Part shown: in pieces, positions 23,409-31,874 of the stretch
Numbering within the stretch: position 1 is the stretch's first letter
Layout of the letters: the number at the start of each line of letters is the position of its first letter
Origin: Xylophilus sp. ASV27
GTDB lineage: Bacteria; Pseudomonadota; Gammaproteobacteria; Burkholderiales; Burkholderiaceae_C
DNA: 39,477 bases
Assembly: GCF_016428875.1 (NCBI RefSeq)
Contig: NZ_JAELTO010000034.1
Coordinates: 1-39,477, forward strand
Direction: 5' to 3'
Notes under the pieces: model-generated
Seen by the model: only the letters and a program-made list of their open reading frames with translations
Told to the model about the DNA's origin: nothing
Databases searched by the model: none
Position numbers and translations under genes: made by a program

Positions 23409-24548
23409 ATGAAAACGTCTACGAGCTGGTTGTCACCGCGCTCTTTTGCCTGCATCGCCATTCTCGTGATGGTTGTCTTCAGCGCTTCAACACAAGCGCG
23501 AACTGTCAAGGATGTTGCTGGCCGCAGCGTCGTCGTGCCGGATCGTGTTGAGCGCATTCTTCTGGGCGAAGGGCGCTTGGTCTATACCTTGGCACTGCTT
23601 GAAGGAAAGCAGGTCTTCGACCGTTTGGTAGGCTGGCAAGGCGACTTCCGTGGCCTGGACGTGCAAGGCTATGCCGCGTTCGCCAAAGTATTCCCGCAAG
23701 CAGAGAAAGTACCGCTGGTGGGCGGAACATCGTCGGAGACCTTCAGCGTGGAGAAAGCCTTGTCCGTGCGGCCCGACGTGGCCTTCATGGCCGTGTCCGG
23801 TGGACATGGCCCTACGCCGGACAGCGAGGCTGTACGCCAACTGCAGGCTGCCGGCGTCCCGGTGGTTTTCGTGGACTTCAGCAATCATCCGCTTCGCAAC
23901 ACCGTCCCCAGCCTCCGCATCATGGGCGAGGTACTGAGGCGCAGTCAGCAGGCCGAGGCGTACATCGCCTTCTACGAGCAACAGTTGCGGAGCGTCACCG
24001 ACAGGGTCAACGGGGCCGCATCGAAACCAGGGTTCAAGCGTCCTTCGATCTTCATCGACATGCTGGCCGGGCTGCAGGACTGCTGTGGATCCCCCGGTAA
24101 AGGCAACTTCGGGGAGATGGTGGACATCGCGGGCGGCGAGAACATCGGCGCCGGCCGCATCCCCGGCCCCATCGGCAAACTGAACCTGGAATACATCCTG
24201 TCGCGCAACCCGGATGTCTACGTCGCCACCGGTGTCTTCGCGGCCGGCCAGGCCGGCGTCACATTGGGCTACCAAGCGTCATCCAAGGATGCCGAAAGCA
24301 GCTTGCGGGCCGTTGCCCAGCGGCCGGAAACACGGGAACTGGGTGCGGTGAAGGCCGGCAGGGTGCACGGGCTTTGGCACATCTTCTATGACTCGCCGGA
24401 GCACATCATCGCCGTGCAGGCACTTGCCAAATGGTTGCACCCGGAGCTGTTCGCCGATCTGGACCCTCGGCGCACGCGCGCAGAGCTGTACCGCCGCTTC
24501 ATGCCGATCCCGGAACAGGGCGTTCTGTTCACGGACACCACGCCATGA
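23409..24548 (+). CDS. Periplasmic iron-siderophore binding protein (FecB/BtuF type)
   Basis: This 379-aa protein has a signal peptide (about 1-30, ending STQA) and the class III binding-protein layout: VKDVAGRSVVVPDRVERILLGEG, a first lobe with SVEKALSVRPDVAFM, a long linking helix, and a second lobe with KLNLEYILSRNPDVYVATG. There is no lipobox. It should carry the ferric-siderophore from the receptor to the permease encoded next. Its stop overlaps the permease start by 4 nt. The pair DCC (about 218-220) could form a disulphide with nothing obvious, or be a ligand contact. Confidence 0.85.
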   Translation: MKTSTSWLSPRSFACIAILVMVVFSASTQARTVKDVAGRSVVVPDRVERILLGEGRLVYTLALLEGKQVFDRLVGWQGDFRGLDVQGYAAFAKVFPQAEKVPLVGGTSSETFSVEKALSVRPDVAFMAVSGGHGPTPDSEAVRQLQAAGVPVVFVDFSNHPLRNTVPSLRIMGEVLRRSQQAEAYIAFYEQQLRSVTDRVNGAASKPGFKRPSIFIDMLAGLQDCCGSPGKGNFGEMVDIAGGENIGAGRIPGPIGKLNLEYILSRNPDVYVATGVFAAGQAGVTLGYQASSKDAESSLRAVAQRPETRELGAVKAGRVHGLWHIFYDSPEHIIAVQALAKWLHPELFADLDPRRTRAELYRRFMPIPEQGVLFTDTTP

Positions 24549-25615
24549 CCGGCAGCCACCCAACGGCCGCAGCGCTGGCGTTGCCCGGTCATCGCTACCG
24601 GCAGCGGTATACGCAGCGCGCAGCTGTCGTCATCGGCCTGTTGCTGGCACTGTGCCTGTCCGTGTCGGTCGACGTTGCAACGGGACCTTCCGGCATGGGC
24701 CTGGATCGGCTGTGGACGATTCTGATCGACCCCGGCAGCGTTCCGCGCACCGAGGCCGTCATTGTCTGGAACGTGCGCCTCCCCTATGCCTTGATGGCCG
24801 TGCTGGTAGGCGGCGCGCTGGCGCTGGCGGGTGCAGAGATGCAAACGGTGCTGGCCAATCCGCTGGCCAGCCCGTTCACACTTGGCATTTCTGCTGCCGC
24901 ATCCTTCGGCGCGGCGCTGGCCATCGTGCTCGGATGGGGCATTCCGGGAGTGCCTGCGCAGTATCTCGTCTCGGCCAACGCTTTCCTGTTCGCACTGATG
25001 TCCGTCGCGTTGCTCTACTTGCTGGCGCGCTGGCGAGGCTTCGGCGTCGAGAGTCTGGTGCTGTTCGGCATCGCACTGGTGTTCACCTTCAACGCGCTGG
25101 TCGCATTGCTGCAGTTCGTCGCCAGCCAGGACACGTTGCAGCAACTGGTGTTCTGGTCGCTTGGCAGCCTGGCGCGATCGTCTTGGGACAAGATCGCGGC
25201 ACTGGCAGTGGTGCTCGCCGTGCTGTTGCCCAGTGCACTTCGCCAGAGCTGGGCCATGACGGCGTTGACGCTGGGTGAGGAACGTGCGCGCAGCTTCGGT
25301 GTCGATGTGGGCCGGCTTCGGGTTTTGTCGCTGCTGCGCATAAGCTTGCTGGCAGGCCTCTCGGTGTCCTTTGTCGGGGTGATCGGGTTCATCGGGCTGG
25401 TGGCCCCGCATATTGCGCGTCTGCTCGTCGGAGAGGATCACAGGCTCATGCTGCCTGCATCGGCCTTGGCGGGTGCGCTCATGCTGTCTCTGGCATCCAT
25501 CGCAAGCAAGACCTTGATCGACGGCGTTCTGATTCCCGTTGGCATCGTGACTGCCCTAGTGGGCATCCCCTTCTTCATGGCGATCGTCCTGCGCACACGC
25601 CAGGCGGGGATGTGA
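24545..25615 (+). CDS. FecCD-type iron-siderophore ABC permease
   Basis: This 356-aa polytopic membrane protein has the FecCD signature RLPYALMAVLVGGALALAGAEMQTVLANPLASPFTLGISAAASFGA and, near the C-terminus, the ATPase-contact region FVGVIGFIGLVAPHIARLLVGEDHR. One permease gene is present, so a homodimer is expected. About nine to ten hydrophobic segments are visible. The start overlaps the binding protein stop and the stop overlaps the ATPase start (TGATG), so the importer genes are coupled. Confidence 0.88.
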   Translation: MTGSHPTAAALALPGHRYRQRYTQRAAVVIGLLLALCLSVSVDVATGPSGMGLDRLWTILIDPGSVPRTEAVIVWNVRLPYALMAVLVGGALALAGAEMQTVLANPLASPFTLGISAAASFGAALAIVLGWGIPGVPAQYLVSANAFLFALMSVALLYLLARWRGFGVESLVLFGIALVFTFNALVALLQFVASQDTLQQLVFWSLGSLARSSWDKIAALAVVLAVLLPSALRQSWAMTALTLGEERARSFGVDVGRLRVLSLLRISLLAGLSVSFVGVIGFIGLVAPHIARLLVGEDHRLMLPASALAGALMLSLASIASKTLIDGVLIPVGIVTALVGIPFFMAIVLRTRQAGM

Positions 25616-26430
25616 TGGACACAAATTCTCGAGGCCTGGAAATCAGGGATCTGTCCATGGGCTACGGGTCTGTGCCAGTGTTGAAGCAGCTCACCCTGCC
25701 GGTACTGCAGCCTGGCACTGTGACCGCGCTGATCGGGCCGAACGCCGCAGGCAAGAGTACGTTGATGCGCGGGTTGGCAGGTCTGCAATCGGCCCGGGGT
25801 GACATCGTTCTGGATGGGCGGAATCTGATGCGGCAGCCGCAGTCGGAGCGCACCCGCCAGATGACGTACCTCCCGCAGAGTCTGCCCGCTCGTTCCCGAC
25901 TGGGCGTGTTCGAAGCCGTGTTGAGTGCCGCCATGGCGGGTTGCCCTCAGCAGGGGCTACTGGGACGAGCGGCAGATGACGGGACCGTGCGCGCAGTCGA
26001 GGCTGCGCTGGAAAATCTGTATCTCGCCAGGCTTGCCGATCGAGCGGTCGAAGGTCTTTCGGGCGGGCAGCGCCAACTGGTTGGACTGGCGCAAGCGCTT
26101 GTCCGTCAACCCCGGGTACTCATGCTCGATGAACCGACAAGCGCACTGGATCTGTATCACCAGTTCCAGGTCATCGACATGGTCGGGCGGGAGACGCGGC
26201 AGCGCCAGATCATCACGCTCATCACCCTGCACGACATCCATCTGGCCTTGACCTGCGCCGATCTCGTCCTGGTTCTGCACGAGGGGGAACTCGCAAGCGC
26301 GGGCCCGCCTTCCTCGGTGATCGACAGCGCGTTGTTGGCCCGAGTCTATGGCGTGAACGGCAGCGTGGAGATTGTCCGAGGCCGCCCGATCGTAGTTGTG
26401 GAAGGGCCCGTGCGGAGGGACGACGAGTGA
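25615..26430 (+). CDS. FecE-type iron-siderophore ABC ATPase
   Basis: This 271-aa cytoplasmic ATPase has Walker A GPNAAGKST (41-49), Q-loop Gln88, signature LSGGQRQ (148-154), Walker B VLMLDEPTSALD (168-179) and H-loop TLHDIH. It powers the binding-protein-dependent importer. ATG 25615 is preferred over the GTG three bases upstream; it overlaps the permease stop. The end overlaps the GTG start of the next ABC gene by 4 nt, so seven genes from the PepSY or receptor gene onward look like one transcription unit. Confidence 0.88.
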   Translation: MDTNSRGLEIRDLSMGYGSVPVLKQLTLPVLQPGTVTALIGPNAAGKSTLMRGLAGLQSARGDIVLDGRNLMRQPQSERTRQMTYLPQSLPARSRLGVFEAVLSAAMAGCPQQGLLGRAADDGTVRAVEAALENLYLARLADRAVEGLSGGQRQLVGLAQALVRQPRVLMLDEPTSALDLYHQFQVIDMVGRETRQRQIITLITLHDIHLALTCADLVLVLHEGELASAGPPSSVIDSALLARVYGVNGSVEIVRGRPIVVVEGPVRRDDE

Positions 26431-28226
26431 GCCAGCCCACAACACAAGCCGATGGGTCCTCCATTGGCATCTCAGGCCATCGGCTCCGCTTCACCGCATT
26501 GATCCGCATGGCCCCGATGCAGTTGGGCCTGGCCATTGCCAGCGCCGTCCTGTCGGCGGTGCTGAGCGTGGCGCCGTTCTGGTTTATCTACCGGATCGCC
26601 GTGGAAGCATTCTCCGAACAGCCGGATCCCGGTCGGATCTGGCAATTGGCGTGGTGGGCGCTTGGGTTGATCGCATTGCGCTGGGTGCTGATGGCCATCA
26701 GTCATGTGTTCGCCCACACGGGGGCCTTCGCGGTCCAGCACAGGCTGCGCCTGGCCATGGTGCGGCGCCTTGGCGAAGTGCCTTTGTCCTTCTTCGCCGG
26801 ACGTGGCAGCGGCAGTCTGCGAAGAACGCTGAACGATGATGTGAGCGCGCTGGAAGGATTCCTGGCCCACATGCTGCCCGATGCGGTGGCATCCGCTGCG
26901 GTGCCGCTGGTGGCCCTGGCCTTCTTGTGCTTTGCTGACTGGCGCCTGGCATTGGCCGCGCTGCTGCCATTGCCCTTGGCGCTAGGAGCACAGGCTTGGG
27001 TCGTGCGCCGCTCGGGCGAACGGATGCGCGAATGGAACATGCTGCAGAAGCGCCTGGCCAACCAGGTCGGCGAGTACGTACGCGGCATCCACGTGGTCAA
27101 GTCGTTCGGGTTGGACGCACAGTCGTTCAGCGACCTGGCCACAACCGTGCATGGCGCGGTGGATTGGGTCGCCAAGCATGCCCGCAGCAGTTCATCCGGA
27201 TGGGTCATTTTCAGCGCTCTACTGACGGCCAATCTGATCGTCGTCGCGCCGCTGGGCGCCTGGTTGAACGCGCGCGGGGGATTGGATCTGCCCACCTATG
27301 TGCTGTTCCTGCTTGTCGCACCTGCCGTGCTGACGCCACTGCTGCGCTTGACCTTCGCGCTGGGGGAGCACATGCAGCGCGCCGAGGCGCTGGCCCGCAT
27401 CGGCGAAATATTGGCTGCACCGGCCCTGGCCGAACCGCTACCTGGGCCGCTGCCACAAGGCATGCTGGACCTGGAATTCATCGACGTATGCCATCGCTAT
27501 GGGGACCGTGCTGCGCTGGAAGACGTCAGCTTCCGCGCTGAAGCCGGGCAGTTCACCGCACTGGTAGGCGCCAGCGGCTCGGGCAAGAGCACGATCGCCC
27601 GCCTGGTGCCCCGACTCTACGAACCCGTGTCCGGCAGCGTGCGTGTGGGTGGCATGGCGGTACAGGACTGGCCGCTTGATGCGCTGCTTGCCCGTGTGGG
27701 CATCGTGTTCCAGGAAGTCTTCCTTTTCCACGGAACGGTCCGCGACAACCTGCGCCTCGCAAAGCCCGAGGCAGACGATGCCGCCATCGAGGCTGCCGCC
27801 CGCGCAGCGCAGGCCCATGATTTCATCTTGGCGTTGCCGCAGGGCTACGACACGCCCCTCGGCGAGCGCGGTGCACGGCTTTCCGGCGGCGAGCGCCAGC
27901 GCCTGTCGATCGCCCGTGCGCTATTGAAGGACGCCTCCGTCCTGCTCCTGGACGAAGCAACCGCGAGTGTGGATGCCGAGAACGAGGTCTTGATACAGCA
28001 AGCGCTGGCAGAACTCTGCCGTGGGCGAACCGTATTGATGATCGCTCACCGCTTACGCACAGTCATGGGTGCACATCGCATCGTGGTGATGGAACGAGGC
28101 CACGTCGTCGGGCTGGGGCGACACGAGGCATTGCTGCGCGACTGCCCAGCTTACCAGCGGCTGTGGCGCGATCACGAGCAGGTCCGCGACTGGACCCTGG
28201 GCGCCGATCAGGAGGTTCAAGCGTGA
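26427..28226 (+). CDS. Fused TMD-NBD ABC half-transporter, YbtP-like position
   Basis: This 599-aa protein has six hydrophobic segments in the first 320 residues (ABC type IV exporter fold). Its nucleotide-binding domain shows Walker A GASGSGKST (about 381-389), LSGGERQRLSIARAL (about 485) and VLLLDEATASVD (about 505). With the next gene it would form a heterodimer. Two adjacent ~600-aa fused half-transporters beside a siderophore receptor and AraC gene resemble YbtP/YbtQ, which have an exporter fold but import ferric yersiniabactin. Export of a siderophore is the alternative. It starts at GTG 26427, overlapping the ATPase stop, with GGAGGG 8 nt upstream. Confidence 0.83.
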   Translation: MSQPTTQADGSSIGISGHRLRFTALIRMAPMQLGLAIASAVLSAVLSVAPFWFIYRIAVEAFSEQPDPGRIWQLAWWALGLIALRWVLMAISHVFAHTGAFAVQHRLRLAMVRRLGEVPLSFFAGRGSGSLRRTLNDDVSALEGFLAHMLPDAVASAAVPLVALAFLCFADWRLALAALLPLPLALGAQAWVVRRSGERMREWNMLQKRLANQVGEYVRGIHVVKSFGLDAQSFSDLATTVHGAVDWVAKHARSSSSGWVIFSALLTANLIVVAPLGAWLNARGGLDLPTYVLFLLVAPAVLTPLLRLTFALGEHMQRAEALARIGEILAAPALAEPLPGPLPQGMLDLEFIDVCHRYGDRAALEDVSFRAEAGQFTALVGASGSGKSTIARLVPRLYEPVSGSVRVGGMAVQDWPLDALLARVGIVFQEVFLFHGTVRDNLRLAKPEADDAAIEAAARAAQAHDFILALPQGYDTPLGERGARLSGGERQRLSIARALLKDASVLLLDEATASVDAENEVLIQQALAELCRGRTVLMIAHRLRTVMGAHRIVVMERGHVVGLGRHEALLRDCPAYQRLWRDHEQVRDWTLGADQEVQA

Positions 28227-29995
28227 TCCGGGAATTGGTTCAGGCAGGATTCCGGCTCTCGGGATACCGTGATCCGCGGCTGGTGCGCGGCCTGTTGTGG
28301 GCTGCGCTGGAAGGACTGTTTGCGGCGGCGCCGTATCCGTTGCTCTATGGCCTTCTGTGCGACGTGTTCGCGGGGCGCGTGACTTCGATGCTGGCGCTCG
28401 GCTACGGCGTAGCGATGCTTGCTTTCCTGGTGTTGCGCATCTTTGCGGGACAGCGAGGCATGCCGCTTGTATTCACCGGCGCCTACGCGATGATGGGTGA
28501 GGCGAGGCTGCGCGTCGCAGACCATCTGCGTCGGCTCTCGATGGGCTGGTTCACGCGCCAGCGCGGCGGTGAACTCAGCGCGCGCCTGACGTCGGACCTG
28601 GAACTGATCGAGAACCTCTGGTCGCATTTTCTGGGCGTGTTCGTCGCTGGGCTGGCCATGCCGGTGTTCCTGCTGGGCTTCCTTCTGTGGGTGGATTGGC
28701 GGCTTGCGCTGGTGGTGCTGGCTGTTCTGCCGCTGGCTGTGCTTGCGCTGGCGTGGACACAACGGGTCGCCGCCCGTCCTGCCGACCGGTTGATCGCCGC
28801 CAACGCCGCGGCGCAGTCTGCGTTGCTGGAATACGTGCAGGGCATCGTCGTGGCCCGCGGCTTCGGACGCTTCGGCGAAGCCTGGAGACGGCTGGAAGCG
28901 ATTCTTGACGACCAGCATGCCGCCATGTTGGCGGTGGAGTCCAAGCCAGCACCTTGGCTCGCCGCCTTTGGCTTCCTGCTGGAAGCGGGCTTTGTCGCAC
29001 TGGTGCTCATCGGAGCCTGGCTTCTCATCGGGGGAACTCTGTCGCCCCAGGTCCTGTTGTTGTTCATGGTGCTGGCGTTGCCGGTGTATCGGCAGCTTTT
29101 CGAAGTCGGCCTGTCGACGATGCTGTTGCGTTTTGCCCGCCGCGCGTTGGCACGCGTCGAAGCAGTCCTGGCCGAGCCCGGGTTGCCCGAACCGACACAG
29201 CCGCGGCGACCGCAGGGGCACGATGTCGAGTTTGACCAGGTGAAATTCGCCTACGAAGGCAGCAACAGATTCGCTCTGGATGGCGTCTCGTGCACGATTC
29301 CAGCGAACACACTCACCGCAGTGGTCGGGCCGAGCGGCGCAGGCAAGAGCACGTTGGTGCACTTGATCGCGCGGCTTTGGGATGTGGATGCCGGCGTCAT
29401 TCGGCTCGGGGGAGTAGATCTGCGTGAGATCGGTACCGAGGCGTTGCACCGCCACGTCTCCATGGTGTTCCAGGACGTTCTGTTGTTCTCCGGCTCGGTT
29501 TTGGACAACCTGCGCATCGGCAAGCCGGATGCAAGCCAGGACGAAATCATCGCAGCAGCTCGGCGCGCACAGGCACATGCATTCATCTCCGCACTGCCGC
29601 AGGGCTACGACACACTGCTTGATGAAGGCGGTGCGTCCCTGTCGGGTGGAGAACGCCAGCGCATATCGATTGCACGGGCGTTGCTCAAGAACGCTCCCGT
29701 TCTGCTGCTCGACGAAGCTACCGCCAGCGTGGATCCATCAGCAGAAGCCGAACTCCGGCAGGCTATCGGCGAACTGGCGCGGGGACGCACCGTCATCATG
29801 ATCGCCCACCGACTGGCGAGCGTGCGCCATGTCGACCACATCCTGGTATTGGATGAGGGATTGCTGGTCGAACAAGGGCGGCACAAAGACCTCTTGGCAC
29901 AAGCGGGTACCTATGCGAAGTTGTGGGCGCGTCAGTTGGACGTGCAGAACTGGCAACCGACCAAGCAGCTAAGTGAACAACGGCAGACGTCATGA
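28223..29995 (+). CDS. Fused TMD-NBD ABC half-transporter, YbtQ-like position
   Basis: This 590-aa partner of the previous protein has an N-terminal six-segment membrane domain and a C-terminal NBD with Walker A GPSGAGKST (369-377), LSGGERQRISIARAL (about 473) and VLLLDEATASVD (about 493). Both NBDs have the catalytic Glu after Walker B, so neither site looks degenerate. The GTG start at 28223 has AGGAGG 7 nt upstream and overlaps the previous stop (GTGA). It is the last gene of the iron cargo; 94 nt without any feature I can name separate it from the Fur-family gene. Confidence 0.83.
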   Translation: MIRELVQAGFRLSGYRDPRLVRGLLWAALEGLFAAAPYPLLYGLLCDVFAGRVTSMLALGYGVAMLAFLVLRIFAGQRGMPLVFTGAYAMMGEARLRVADHLRRLSMGWFTRQRGGELSARLTSDLELIENLWSHFLGVFVAGLAMPVFLLGFLLWVDWRLALVVLAVLPLAVLALAWTQRVAARPADRLIAANAAAQSALLEYVQGIVVARGFGRFGEAWRRLEAILDDQHAAMLAVESKPAPWLAAFGFLLEAGFVALVLIGAWLLIGGTLSPQVLLLFMVLALPVYRQLFEVGLSTMLLRFARRALARVEAVLAEPGLPEPTQPRRPQGHDVEFDQVKFAYEGSNRFALDGVSCTIPANTLTAVVGPSGAGKSTLVHLIARLWDVDAGVIRLGGVDLREIGTEALHRHVSMVFQDVLLFSGSVLDNLRIGKPDASQDEIIAAARRAQAHAFISALPQGYDTLLDEGGASLSGGERQRISIARALLKNAPVLLLDEATASVDPSAEAELRQAIGELARGRTVIMIAHRLASVRHVDHILVLDEGLLVEQGRHKDLLAQAGTYAKLWARQLDVQNWQPTKQLSEQRQTS

Positions 29996-30089
29996 AGAAG
30001 GAGCGGTCTTGCTGGACACAAGATGGCGGATGAATCGGCATGCGCCTTCCCGCCCTGACACGCTTGTGGTGGCATGAGGTTCCGTTGAG

Positions 30090-30599
30090 ATGACGCTCTT
30101 TGAGAAGCACGACCTCCCGGGTGTGATGGAGCGTTTGCGGCGAGCCAAGCTGCGCCCGACCATCGCGCGCATTGGCGTGCTGCAGGTGATCGACGCGGCC
30201 GCACCGGGGCGCCTGTGCGCGGATGACGTCTACCGGCAACTACTGCTGCGCGGCCTCCGGGTAAGCAACGGCACGGTCTACCGCGTGATCCACCAACTGG
30301 AAGCGGCGGAACTGCTGCTGCGCGAATGGAGCCAGACCCGCACGGTCTACTACCGCGCCAGGCCATGGCGTCGCTCCTGCCATGCACTGAGGCTGGTGGG
30401 CCACGACGGACGCAGCATCGAACTCGACGACGAGGATCTGCGCGAGCGCCTGCTGGCGACGGCCCGCCGTGAACGTCTGGACTTCGCGGGCCAGGGATTC
30501 ACGGTCCATGTCGAATCGGAGGCAGAGGTCACGAGCGTCACCTCGCGGCGTATCCGAGCACCGGCAGAGGTCCTCGTGGCCGCAGCCCACGCTGGTTGA
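30090..30599 (+). CDS. Fur-family regulator lacking the usual metal-site histidines
   Basis: This 169-aa protein has a Fur-type winged helix at the N-terminus: LRRAKLRPTIARIGVLQVID, CADDVYRQLLLRGLRVSNGTVYRVIHQLEAAELLL (about 43-77). The next part, where Fur has its HHDH cluster and paired CxxC, reads RPWRRSCHALRLVGHDGRSIEL (about 91-112) with two histidines only. The last 30 residues are not Fur-like. Metal sensing may be lost or altered. It lies 16 nt before traR, so it may belong to the transfer-regulation module rather than to the iron cargo. ATG 30090 has no close ribosome site. Confidence 0.75.
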   Translation: MTLFEKHDLPGVMERLRRAKLRPTIARIGVLQVIDAAAPGRLCADDVYRQLLLRGLRVSNGTVYRVIHQLEAAELLLREWSQTRTVYYRARPWRRSCHALRLVGHDGRSIELDDEDLRERLLATARRERLDFAGQGFTVHVESEAEVTSVTSRRIRAPAEVLVAAAHAG

Positions 30600-30615
30600 C
30601 GGTGGACCGCGCACG

Positions 30616-31533
30616 ATGAGTCTGACCATCACCCTGCGGCATCTGCAGCATTTCCGAGTGGCGGCCAGCACGCAGAACTTCCATCGTGCGGCCGAGGAGA
30701 TTCCCACCGACATTTCCTCGCTCTCTCGCACCATCGACGAACTGGAAACCCGCCTGCGGGTGAAACTGTTCGTGCGGGGATCCCACGGCGTTCGCCTGAC
30801 CCCGGCCGGCCTGCGGCTGCAGGCGCGTTGCAACGACATGCTCGCCAACTTCCGCGAGGTCGTTCGCGAGGTGCAGGAAGCTTACGCCGAGGGCCACCTG
30901 CCGCTGCGCGTGGGCATCGCCGATGGCCTGGCGCAGCCGCTGCTGTCGATGCGGCTGGCGCAGTGGCGTGCAGCCCACCCGGCCGCAGAACTCGACATCA
31001 CCGAGATGCGGGCCAGCGAACTGGCGGCCGGCCTGCGCCACGAAGAGCTCGATGTGGGTTTCTCCTTCGGGGTCAAGCCCGAGCAGGCCATCGTCCAGGA
31101 GGCCGCGTGGTCCTATCCGCTCGTGGTGCTGGTCCCCTCTGGGCATGTCCTGGCCGGCCAGCCGTCGGCCACGATGCCGGAGGTCGTCTCTCATCCGTTG
31201 GTCGTCTGCGACCCGCACTACAAGCCGGGTGTGCACCGCCAGATCGATGCGCTGATCCGACAGCACACCCACAAGCCCATCATCGCCAGCCACGCCTGCT
31301 CACTGGCCGGCTTCATCACCAAGATCGGCAGCGGCTGTGGGATCGGCCTGGCCGATGCCGGCCACATGCTCACGATGAAACGGCCGGACGTTGTGTCGAT
31401 CCCGCTGAGAGACGCTGCGGCTGAGCTGACGACGTACGTGCTCTACAGGCGCAGGAAGGCGGAACTGCCCGCCACGCTGGAGCACTTCGTGGCGCATGCC
31501 AGGGCGCAGCGCATCAAGGACGGCCCAGCGTAG
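30616..31533 (+). CDS. traR: LysR-type regulator (TraR of Tn4371-like ICEs)
   Basis: This 305-aa LTTR has an N-terminal winged helix (LRHLQHFRVAASTQNFHRAAEEIPTDISSLSRTIDELE, about 7-44, then LFVRGSHGVRLTPAG) and a periplasmic-binding-like effector domain. In Tn4371-type ICEs a LysR gene named traR sits directly before traG; the position here is the same. It probably controls transfer genes. The effector is unknown. The A-to-I change in the HTH (AAEEIPTDISSLSRTI) is ordinary for this group. ATG 30616 was chosen over an earlier in-frame start inside the Fur-family gene. Confidence 0.8.
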   Translation: MSLTITLRHLQHFRVAASTQNFHRAAEEIPTDISSLSRTIDELETRLRVKLFVRGSHGVRLTPAGLRLQARCNDMLANFREVVREVQEAYAEGHLPLRVGIADGLAQPLLSMRLAQWRAAHPAAELDITEMRASELAAGLRHEELDVGFSFGVKPEQAIVQEAAWSYPLVVLVPSGHVLAGQPSATMPEVVSHPLVVCDPHYKPGVHRQIDALIRQHTHKPIIASHACSLAGFITKIGSGCGIGLADAGHMLTMKRPDVVSIPLRDAAAELTTYVLYRRRKAELPATLEHFVAHARAQRIKDGPA

Positions 31534-31874
31534 CGGAAGTCAGTGCACGCCGTCCAACGCAGGCGTTGCGCGAACGGCCATGGACGCGGTCTGTACCCGC
31601 AGCGATCCTTGATTCCAAGAGACAAGTCCGCCGGTGGAGGGTCCCGCGGACACGATCACGAGAGCATGACGTGGCACTTCGCTCCACAGGAGCGCGGCTG
31701 CAGCGCCTGAACGCTTCTTTCGAATTCTCCGAGCAGCGCGCGCTGTGCTACGCCCTGCTGGGTTGGTCGCGCGACGCATCGATTCCAGACTCATGCGGTG
31801 CGTGCCGCGGGGGCACGCGTGCGCAGTCGATGCGCCAACGAACGTGCGCTGGAGAAGCGTCGAAAGGAACGTGC
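31534..31874 (+). other. Region between traR and traG without a gene
   Basis: About 340 nt with no convincing gene. It should hold the promoter of the traG-trb operon and possibly TraR sites. Two short inverted repeats are visible, GTCCGC/GCGGAC (around 31625-31652) and CGCTCC-ACA-GGAGCG (around 31680). I see no clear -35/-10 pair or terminator. The traG frame is open across it, but the fold starts at 31875. Confidence 0.4.

Noticed and set aside
26427-29995. Multidrug or lipid exporter identity for the two fused ABC proteins
   Set aside because: Motifs alone allow it, but start-stop overlaps with the siderophore importer genes and two adjacent half-transporters favour a siderophore role.
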